From Macrolepiota albuminosa (lineage: Eukaryota; Basidiomycota; Agaricomycetes; Agaricales; Agaricaceae): 64,000 bases of DNA. Of the stretch, positions 1-8,800 are shown in pieces. Position numbers and translations under genes: made by a program. Positions within the stretch are counted from its first letter, which is position 1, and every line of letters starts with the position of its first letter. The DNA lies in assembly GCA_027475525.1 (NCBI GenBank), contig JAMWFC010000055.1, forward strand, positions 1,034,212-1,098,211. The letters are read 5' to 3'. The notes beneath the pieces were generated by a model. That model saw only the letters and a program-made list of their open reading frames with translations. It made no database searches and had not been told where the DNA came from.

Positions 1-104
1 CCATCAGAACGGACAAAACTAAACTTGTATTCGATTTGCGGTGATTCGAACCGCGGAAATGTGGGACTTGACCACTTGAAATTTGACTCAGTCTACAATT
101 GAAG

Positions 105-749
105 TCATATACTCAGGTTTCCACTTACATTGATGACAATGTGTCCTTTTGGACTTTTGGCGACCAGCCTCCGCCAAGCAGGGGGTAAAAGACTAGCGAT
201 GGATTTGGATGCGTCCGCCACCTCCTCAATTAACTTGTTTTCGAGGCACTTTTTAACACTGACCCCTGTCTCTCGACCATTGATGGGAAGAAATACTGCA
301 CGCTCGTGGAGGTCCATATCGCCAAGTTGAGGATAACTCTGGCAAAGATTTGATACCCAAGGGCTGGGTATGCGTGGATAAAGAGAAGGCCTCGATGTCG
401 GTTTTATAAAGGGAACCACCAGATCATTTTCCACTCTTGTTGCAACTATTTTACTGCAACTGCGTCTGGAAAACGATGATCGCGTCTTGGGGTTCGGCTT
501 TGACTTCGAGGTCGGTAGCTTGCCGTTTTTCCAGTGAAACAGATAGTTTTTCGTCTTTCCCTGAGCTGAAAGCTTTGGCGAAGGCGCATGAATCGACGAA
601 GAAGCTGTCAAAGTGGAAGAAACAAATGCAACAACATGTGGGAGCGCTTTTTGACGCGACGAGTTATTGCGAGATGATCTATCAGCGAGGCATCGACGAG
701 ATACGTTATAGCGGAAAGAATCCAGGACTTGTCTTGAAGAGTAGGTCAT
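105..749 (-). CDS. Doubtful 214-codon hypothetical ORF
   Basis: An uninterrupted ATG-to-stop frame of 214 codons on the minus strand. The C-terminal half reads like ordinary protein, with mixed charged and hydrophobic residues. The N-terminal half is Ser/Arg-rich and low in complexity. The opposite strand also has a plausible 104-codon frame (437-751) rich in Lys, Gln and His, so the coding strand is uncertain. I recognise no domain. The window edge may cut off upstream exons of whichever gene is real. Reading one of the two frames as coding is inference. Confidence 0.25.
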   Translation of the reverse strand: MTYSSRQVLDSFRYNVSRRCLADRSSRNNSSRQKALPHVVAFVSSTLTASSSIHAPSPKLSAQGKTKNYLFHWKNGKLPTSKSKPNPKTRSSFSRRSCSKIVATRVENDLVVPFIKPTSRPSLYPRIPSPWVSNLCQSYPQLGDMDLHERAVFLPINGRETGVSVKKCLENKLIEEVADASKSIASLLPPAWRRLVAKSPKGHIVINVSGNLSI

Positions 750-750
750 A

Positions 751-1217
751 GTTGCGCAACTGGAAACGTCCTTTCCAATTTCTTGTCTTTAAAGACAATG
801 TCAAAGAGGAGCTTTGATCAGAGAACTCTTTGACTACTGAAAGATGTGGCATTTATCGCCATCTCACGGTCCAAGCAAAGTATAATTGGTGTATACGCCG
901 CTGTCTTTCAGAGTCTTGGTGCTTTCTTATGTTGTGAACAAGCCGTCAAGTGAACTAGAAAGCAAAAAGCGGTCACCAAGAGTTACGAGGCCAACTCTGA
1001 GGTCAATTTCCATCTGGGGTATAGATATAAAAGCGAATTACAAAGCCACAATACCCTGGAGGAAGTACCGGAATAGCAAAGTCATCTTTAAAAAGTACTG
1101 AAGCTTTGAGTGGGTAAGGAAACAGTTTGCTCCAAGGGGGGATGTCACAAATTGGTCACGTCAAACTGTGTTACCGTGACGCTTCGTACTTACGCCACTC
1201 CATACGGGGTTCGTGCA
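751..1217. other. Intergenic spacer
   Basis: No frame with coding character and no recognisable repeat. It holds the presumed promoter of the aldo/keto reductase that starts at 1218. Confidence 0.5.
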
Positions 1218-2344
1218 ATGCAGATAGCATCAAAAATCATCTATGGAACTGCTTGGTATCTACATTTCGACTGGTAACTGCAGGATTAACGACTGGCGGA
1301 CGTTAGGAAGAAGGAAGAAACGACTGCTCTAGTCATTAGCGCCGTGCTTCAGGGTTTTCGTGCAATCGACACAGGTATGTGTTGCTCGCCGTCGTCATCA
1401 TTCTATCTTTTGAAAATAGAGCAATAGCATGCCAACCCAAACATTACCGGTCAGATCACGAGCAATGCCATTGATGACGGGTGTGAGTTCTAATTGAGCC
1501 TGATCAGTGAAGACTTGGTCGGGGAAGCGCTTCAAGTCCTACGGAATGAACACGGCATTAAACGTGAAGATTTGTTCATTCAGACCAAGTAACTTGCGAT
1601 AATTCTAGCTTTCACTAATCTCGTTGACTTTTTTGGGGGTGGGTAGATACACTCCCATCAAAGGGCATGATACCAAGCTTCCCCTTCCGTACAACCCGAA
1701 TGACACGATTTGCAATCAAATACAGTCATCCTTTCAAAAATCCCTCACGAATTTAAAGACGACTTATTTGGACAGCTATCTGCTACATTCACCTTTCAGG
1801 ACACTAGAGCAAACACTCGAGGCCTGGCATGCATTAATGACTCTACAGGACGAGGGCAAAGTCCGCCTGATTGGCGTCAGCAATGCATATGACGTCAACC
1901 TCCTCTTCGCACTGAGTCGCGAGAGGAAGGTCCAGGTGGTTCAGAACCGATGGTGCGAACAGAACGAGTGGGATCGAGTCGTCCACAATTACTGCAGGGT
2001 GAACGACGTCATGTACCAGTGTGTCTTGAGAACCATCATCTCGCTTGGGACATTTCAATGACAGCCTTGTGCTTTTTTTGTCCTCCAGGTCGTTTTGGAC
2101 ATTAACAGGGAACCCATCTCTCCTGAAACACCCCGCTCTTCTTGCCATTGCAGCTGCCTCTTCTTGTACACCCGAACAGGCTGTTTTCAAGTTTGTCCAG
2201 CGCGAGGGAGTCACACCCTTGTCTGGCACAACGAAACCAACACACATGCAGCAAGATCTAGCTGTCCATAAACTCGAAATTCCAGAATTCCTTGACGAGT
2301 CAAACGGGAATCTTAACGCGATTCGCAAGTTACTTTGGGGTTGA
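1218..2344 (+). CDS. Aldo/keto reductase
   Basis: NAD(P)H-dependent reductase of the AKR superfamily, which reduces aldehydes and ketones; the true substrate cannot be read from sequence. Exons assembled by phase: 1218-1255, 1307-1374, then short exons to 1608, one from about 1650, and a last exon from about 2091. The spliced N-terminus reads MQIASKIIYGTAWKK, followed by AVLQGFRAIDTA. The catalytic tetrad candidates are the Asp of AIDTA, the Tyr of PKHYRED, the Lys of FIQTKYTP and the His of YLLHSP, in the usual order. RLIGVSN and VVQNRW match later barrel strands. The gene is close to family length. A stop within the long intron near 1996-2090 excludes read-through. It is convergent with the minus-strand gene at 2700. 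Family is secure; the first exon is inferred from splice phase. Confidence 0.85.
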
Positions 2345-2699
2345 ATTCTCCTTGGCGGTTCGAGCAGACAAGAGCAGAGATTAGGAAAATGGACAATGTA
2401 TTTTCATTATGTTTCACTGTATCAACAAGGAGATCTTGTTTAGATATGCAAGGGGCTGTTTGACCGTCGGTCACACAGAGCCCTCGAGGATCAATAAGCA
2501 CATCTTGGAGGGCATGGTTAATGTCTAGACTAATATAACTTTCAGCAATCTAATTACGTAGGCGATGATGCCATTTTTGATCCTTATAATTAAAGTATGT
2601 TAAGCAGCGTGGACTCCGTAAGAAGCCCTTGGACTAAGCGGGCGTCATTTTTCCAAGGTCATTTCAGGCTATCGGGTTCGCATGAGAAACATGAATACC
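2345..2699. other. Convergent intergenic spacer
   Basis: AT-rich DNA between the convergent aldo/keto reductase and the pterin-dehydratase-like gene. No coding frame, RNA gene or repeat seen; presumably two 3' ends. Confidence 0.5.
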
Positions 2700-4118
2700 C
2701 TATACGACCAAAACGAAAGAAAAAAAACGCACCATCAACGGAATCATAAGAGCCTTGGCTTCATCAGGCGGCAACTGAGGCTTGCGACAGTCCTGCAGCC
2801 AATGATTGCCTCCACAGTTGGGGCACGAGGTCTTGGGCGCGAGCACATACAGATCTCTGGTCTTGGGGCACACAGCCATAGCAGCATGACGCTGGTGGCA
2901 CTTGCTGCAAAGCGGAAGGGATTTTCGCAAATACCTCGGATCGTATGGGCTGCACTCGCCAGAGGCGTGCCGTTCGCCGCAGGCGGTGCAGTAGTAGTTC
3001 AGTTTCCTCGGGGGGACGTTGAGGAGTTTGTGGATGACGTTGATCGGAGGCTGCCGGTGTTGCGGGGGGAGAACACTCGGTGCGCCGCCCCCGAAGTGGT
3101 TTGCGTAGAGCTGCTCGAGGAGGACGGCGAAGCGGATGTCGAGCCGTGTTATCCCCGGCGCTTGCAAGCGTGTGCCGACCCAGTGGTTCCTCATGGCAAA
3201 GTGCGTCTGCAGCGTCACCGTCAGCCGCACAACTTTTCCTTCGTAGCTCAAATTCACTGCGATAGGATGGTGCTGCCCAGGCAAAGCGAAGTTAGTTGTT
3301 AAGCACAGCAAGTTTGTGGATATGGGTTGCGTGAAAAGGACATACGGATTCTTGTTTTATGATATCGTTCATACGGTTCAGAAACTTGTTTGCTTGATTC
3401 CAGTGTAGCACAGTAAATGTTCTGTCTGAGAGTACGTGGCTCACAACGTTGATTGATGAGACCTCTTGAAAACGTATTTGCCAGCCCCGTTGGTAAAGAG
3501 GTTGTATGTAGGTGTGGAATTCGTCAGGTCCAATCCACTGAGGGATTTTCTTATCGCCAAGTGTTGGCAGGTGCAAAGTGAGCAGTCTGTTCACTTTGTG
3601 AGGTATCAGCGTCAGGGTGGCTGTCAAGTGAATGTAAGTGACGAACTATATACATTCCTCCTCTCATTTGAATTCTCAGCACCAACGTCCTTCGAAGTCG
3701 GTGTAACGTCCTCTGAAGTCGGTGTCATGTATTCCTCCTCGTACTCGTACTCTGACGGGTTCGGTACAAAGGATCTGAGCTGCTCCTTGGCATAGTCAGC
3801 AGACTCGGGTGCTGGGGGTTTGTCCGAGCCAAGCTCGACTTCTGGTGCCTTTGTTTCCACCTCGTCTGGTGGAGACGAGTCACTGGCTAATGTTGTCTTC
3901 TCCTGCCGAAGGGGATTTTCCAATCCATTGGTTTGGCGTTCGCCATCCGAGCTCTCTTTTTCAGCAACTGCATCGGTCGGTTGACTCGGCGGGGTCTCCA
4001 ACGGCGTTGAAGAATTGAAACGGGCGAGAAAAAGCCTGGAAGAGCATCGCGGTAGGGAGCGGCTGGATACGGGACGTAGAGCAATGCGTTGGAGACGAAG
4101 GAGACCGCGGAAAGTCAT
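2700..4118 (-). CDS. Mitochondrial pterin-4a-carbinolamine dehydratase-like protein with Cys-rich tail
   Basis: Three exons, complement of 3683-4118, 3346-3620 and 2700-3272, giving 427 aa with phases that close (62-nt and 73-nt introns). Residues 1-35 are Arg/Ser/Leu-rich without acidic residues, typical of a mitochondrial presequence. An acidic, Pro-rich linker follows. The middle region matches the PCD/DCoH fold: a WIGPDEF segment, then HHPIAVNL, LTVTLQTH and GITRLDIRFA. These correspond to the family's HHP, TLTTH and GLT..D motifs. The C-terminal ~100 residues carry several CxxC/H/C clusters (CTACGERH, CSKCHQRH, CPNCGGNHW..C) that resemble zinc knuckles. Pterin dehydratases recycle 4a-hydroxy-tetrahydropterins and also act as dimerisation cofactors. 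The zinc-knuckle tail hints at a nucleic-acid role instead, which is inference. Confidence 0.75.
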
Positions 4119-4285
4119 AGTCGGACAAGATCATAAATTTAAAAAATGATGTTTTGTGACTTTTTTCAAGTGACGCAATCAACCACATTCCTAATGTCAA
4201 CATATTCTACTTGCACATTTAACGAATCAATTGTTCTGCAATAATCGTCTATGTGTGTTCCTAATTCGGGTATATATATAAATAC
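4119..4285. other. Short spacer between tandem minus-strand genes
   Basis: AT-rich 167 bp between the stop of MVD1 and the start of the pterin-dehydratase-like gene. It must hold the MVD1 3' end and the downstream promoter. Confidence 0.5.
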
Positions 4286-5610
4286 TTAGGTGACCAAAGT
4301 TTTTGGGAGCCCACCGCCCCCAAGTAGGGTTTCTTCGTGACCTAGGGCCCTTGGTCCATCTCCAACCTTGGTGTGAATCAAAGCCTTTACGGCGCCAACA
4401 TCGAATTCCTTGGCGACGGCATTATTGAAGCCTGGGACAGTCTTGCCGGAGATGCGAGCCACATCAACGCCATTAAAGAGCCCAAAGACATCCTTGAACG
4501 AACCCTCACGCTGAGGGAAGTATTTGACGATGAGCTCAATGATCTCCTTGACATTGTCCTTGAGCGTGTAGATAACGGCATTGGGGCCGGCATCATAGGT
4601 GTACGCGGCCTTGCGTCCGTTACCAGCCTCGATACTAACGCGGTTGTACTCGACGACAAGCGAGATGATGGCGCGGCTCACGTCGTTCATGTAAAAGATT
4701 GGAGGCTCGGTGTCGAGCGCAACAGCATGGAACTGGTTGGAATCTGCCATGGTGATTTTCGCAAAAGTATCAAAGTCGCGGGCGCGGATGGCAGCAGAGA
4801 TGTCGGCCATGCGCTGAGGGACAACGTGGGCGATGCGGTGCTGAAGAAGCGCAGAGGTTTCCACGGTGCGCTGCATGCCGCTGGTAGAAGAGGTGCCTTT
4901 CTTGTCGTCGGATACGACGCAGATGAGCGCGTGCATGTCGGGCCAGTGTGACTGAGGAGCGACTTGGACGGCGAGGGAGTCGGAGCCGTCAGCGGCGGAG
5001 CCTTGTTCCCAGGCGACAAAGCCACCGTAGAGGGAACGGCAGGCAGAGCCAGAACCCTGACGGGCGACGAGAGAAAGAGTGGACGGAGAGACTGGGAGCT
5101 GATAGAGCTGTGCGAGGGAAGAAATGAGGGCGGCAAATCCAGAAGCAGAAGAGGCAAGACCAGCGGCTGTTGGGAAATTATTGAATGATGCAATGTGGAC
5201 ATGATAAGATGACAGCTTGTGGACACGGTCAGTCGTGATCCACGATGGACAGTTTATCGAGTCACCTGGGGCTCCCCTGGCTGCTTGTCCTCGACCTCGT
5301 GTTTCCGCAGACGCTTCATCGCGGCGATACACGTCGAAAGCCGTCCGCCGGCCTTGATCTCTTCCTCGATGCCATTGAGCCAGAGTCTGTCCTTGTCAAA
5401 GGAGGGGTCAGCGCGCGAGGTGGTTGTAGAACGCAGATGGTCCTGATCGAGGGTAACAGAAAGCGACGAGTTGGTGGGCAAGATGAGCTTGGTGTCGCGC
5501 TTGCCCCAGTACCTGGATCCGGTCAGCAATGGCAGAGACAAAACTGCTGCTACACACTTTATGCAGGCAATATTGACGGGCGCCGACGCTGTTGCTTCAA
5601 AGAAAGTCAT
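4286..5610 (-). CDS. MVD1: Mevalonate diphosphate decarboxylase
   Basis: Makes isopentenyl diphosphate from mevalonate-5-diphosphate with ATP, the last step of the mevalonate part of sterol synthesis. Three exons, complement of 5558-5610, 5266-5512 and 4286-5215, give 409 aa, close to the usual ~400. The spliced N-terminus contains APVNIACIKYWGKRD and LPTNSSLSVTLDQD. The GHMP ATP loop is FPTAAGLASSASGFAAL, followed by GSGSACRSLYGGFVAW and later AYTYDAGPNAV. These are the family's signature segments, including the catalytic Asp within the last. The start codon at 5610-5608 follows the AG of a TTTCAG and is the only ATG that fits the family N-terminus. A LINE is inserted directly upstream of it, so the native promoter is now about 8 kb away. 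Identity is secure. Confidence 0.95.
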
Positions 5611-5617
5611 TGCTGAA

Positions 5618-5625
<8 letters not shown>
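5610..5625. repeat. Left target-site duplication of the LINE
   Basis: TTGCTGAAATCAATTT, identical to 13586-13601. The last three T's merge with the poly(T) tract, so the exact right edge is ambiguous by a few bases. The first base is part of the MVD1 start codon. Confidence 0.9.

Positions 5626-5653
<28 letters not shown>
5623..5653 (-). other. Poly(A) tail of the LINE
   Basis: An uninterrupted run of about 31 T on the plus strand is a poly(A) tail on the minus strand. It ends the element and marks its 3' end. An unbroken homopolymer of this length suggests a recent insertion; the assembled length may be inexact. Confidence 0.9.
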
Positions 5654-5654
<1 letters not shown>

Positions 5655-5817
5655 GAGGAGCGTTACCTTTCGGCAGCTTTCGGCTACTAACAACCATGCC
5701 CTTTCGGGGTTAGTCCTTCCAGCTCGCTAGAGTGCAGATTACTATCCTGCGTGGGGCGTCCACCCTGAGGAAATGCTTTAAGCACACTCCTGGTGTGGAG
5801 TAGTGTGGGAGTCCGTG

Positions 5818-8800
5818 TTATCCGTTGGGAGGGTATCTCCCCTCGGAGGAGTTTGGGTCACGTATACCCACTAAAACCTCAGCTTGCCTTGGCCATTCCC
5901 TTGGCAAGTCGCCATTGTGTTCTAGCAAGCCCTTCCAAGTTCCCTCTATTTGGTGTCTATTTATTCTGAGTCTGGAGCCTTTGCGCCTCCTCGACAATTG
6001 CCGGTCTAAGTTCAGTCTTGCCAGCATTCTTTTTCGTAGGATGTTTATGGCGTCTGCACCTGACAGTTCATTCAACCTGTCCTCTGCTCCTCTAATTACC
6101 CTGTTGCACCTTAGTGCCCAGATTGTCGTTGCCGCCTCCGTGACAGTGATTCTATGTAACCTCGTGTTTCCTTTTATTATCCTGCCTTCTTTATTTCTCC
6201 AGTGGACCGTTCCGCAGCCCATTATGCCCCCTATGTCGGGCTTTTTCCAGTCTACGCCTCTCAGCTTCCACCAGGTAATCACTGCTTGCCAGATTTCTTC
6301 TTGGCCCGGGGCTTTGCAATGGAGGAGTATGTGCTCCATTGAGTCTTCGCAGTTACATTCTGAGCATACCGCTCGTTCCTCGTAGCCTGGGATGTGCTTC
6401 CAGTAGTTTCCCACTTTATATATTCCGTGTGTGCTTTTCCAAAGGAATTCTCTAACTGTCCTCGTAAAGTCCTTATGGTGCATCGATTTCCATATCCTTT
6501 CTTTCGTTGGGGTCTCCCCTACTGTTGCGTTTATTGATTGTTGGATCTTAGTGATATTTTCTTCCGTAATTTTCCTCTCTTTGTGTGGGTCGGATACTCT
6601 CATTCGAACCCCTTTGTACAGCAGCGATTGTGTTATGGCATTTAGCTTCGCTCCGTATCTCCATCTGCCAGCACCGAAGGCGTCGTCTGGCTGCGTGGTT
6701 CTCTGGACGCTCACTCCTTCCTTTGCAAGCTCGTCGGCTTCTTCGTTTCCTTCTTCTCCGTTGTGGCCTTTTATCCATTCAAACCAGGTTGGTCCCCTCC
6801 TTGCCTCTATCTTCTCCCTTGCTAGCCTCAGTCTGGGGCCGTTCTTCACCCCTATCCAGCCAGCATCGTCCCACTTAGTTATGTATTTTGTCAGCCCTTC
6901 GATCGCATATTTCGAATCACTTTTTATGTGCAGGATCCCTTCCGTTATCTGTGCTGCTGCGGCCTGGATTGCGTAAAGTTCTCCTGTCTGGTTGGATTGG
7001 ATTATTCCAGGTACGTTATCACTTATGTTCCTAGCATCGTCTCTACCAAACCATACGCCACTACCAGCCTCAGCATCCTCGCTTCCGTTTTTCATGCAGG
7101 AGCCATCCGTGTACGCTATAGTCAAATTCTGAGGTCTTATGTCGTTCTCCGTGTCTCCATATTTATTTGTTAGTTCTACTTCGTCCTCCATGAACACTCG
7201 GACTGCACTTTCCAGGTCGTTAATTATTCCCTGTCGCCTGTAAATTGTGATTCCTGTACTTGTTGTTACTTCGTCTTCATACCCCTTCTGGGGGGTCATC
7301 GCGGGTAGCCAGTCAGGGGTTATTCGCGTCATGAGTCTTCCCACGATTTCTGTGCAAGTATTCGGAGTTATGCATCCTCTTGCCATGTCCGACATGCAGG
7401 GTTTACAGCGACAGTAGTCGTTCCTGCGGTGGCTATTATCCACGAGTCTCATTAACATCCTGCATGCATCCCCTACTGTCGATACCTTGTGGGTCTGACG
7501 TATGTGTTTATTCTTTTCTGCGCTTTGGTTTCTTTGTTCGGTCATGATTCTTCCAGGGTGGTGCCATAGTGGCATGTCCATCTTTGCCTTATCCGATAGA
7601 TTGTACCCCCATACTTTAACCCCGTTTCTGATTCCTGCCTCTAGCATCTTCTTTATGTCCTTAGGGAGGGTCGACGTCTTCCTTGTCTTTGCTCGCCAGG
7701 TCTGGAGGAATTGGTTCACTCCATCAAGTGAGTCTGTTATTTTATCCGTAGCTCTTGCATTTCGTCTGATTAGCTCGTCTGCTATGTACGCCCAAATTGG
7801 TCTATCTTCTCCGCATCTCATGTAGTCTTTTAGCCATGATAGATGGATGGCTTCGTTGCGACTCGCTATGTCCAGCAGGTTCCTACCCCCTTTTTCTATT
7901 GGATCGTATAGTATGTCAAGTCTGATCGATGGGGTTGAGTTATCCCACATGAAGTTTCTTATCGTTCTCTCAAGTCTTTCCTCTATTTCCTTCGGCATGC
8001 CCTGTACTTTTGTCAAGTAGAATGTCAGACCACCTACAAACATATTTACGATGTGTCTGCGCCCTTTCATGGATGGGTTGGATTTTCCCCATTGCTTTAG
8101 CGTTCTTTCTATCTTTTGGATCACCGGGCCCCATGGGTTACACTGTTCTATCTTATTCCCGACCCAGCTGCCTAAGATACGTGTCATTTCACCTTCCTTC
8201 GCTATGTTTATTCCTTCCGGGATTTCATTCCCCACGTCCTCTGGGTGGACCCGTCTTTTCTCTCTTACTCGTTTTCTGTATGTTTCAGGACCTATTGGGA
8301 TAATTTCGGTCTTTTTTATGTTGAATTTGGCCCCTGATGCCTGGCACCATCTGTCCAGTATCTCCGATAGTTCATCGAATCCATCCATTTTTGACAGGAA
8401 GACTGTCGTGTCGTCTGCGAACAGTAATGTTATTAGTCTTTCTTGCATTCCCTCCACCTTGAATCCCCTTATGTCGGATTTTCGTAGAGCCGTTGCTAGG
8501 GGTTCGATTGCAATATTGAATAGTAGGCAGGATAGGGGGTCTCCTTGTCTAACGCCGCGTTCTACTCTGAAGGGGGCACTATCTACTCCGTTTATCGTGA
8601 CCGTAGTTTCCGCATCTTTGTACAAGGCTTTCACTGTGTTTATAAAGTTGCTTGGAAGGTTGTATTTTTCCAGGACCTTCCATAGATAGTCGTGCATTAT
8701 TTTGTCATAGGCTTTCTCTTGGTCTAGTGCGACTATGACGCCTTCTTCTCCGGACTCTTCAGCATAGTCTATCATCAGTTTTGTGGTCTTAACTTGGTTG

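Noticed and set aside
35..110. tRNA-like GGTTCGAATC on the minus strand
   Set aside because: The T-stem does not pair around the TTCGAAT loop and no acceptor stem or anticodon arm can be drawn.
5254..5697. A 147-aa ORF with a poly-lysine run as a protein of its own
   Set aside because: It is the LINE 3' UTR and poly(A) read through into MVD1 exons 1-2 plus intron 1; the lysines are the poly(A) tail.
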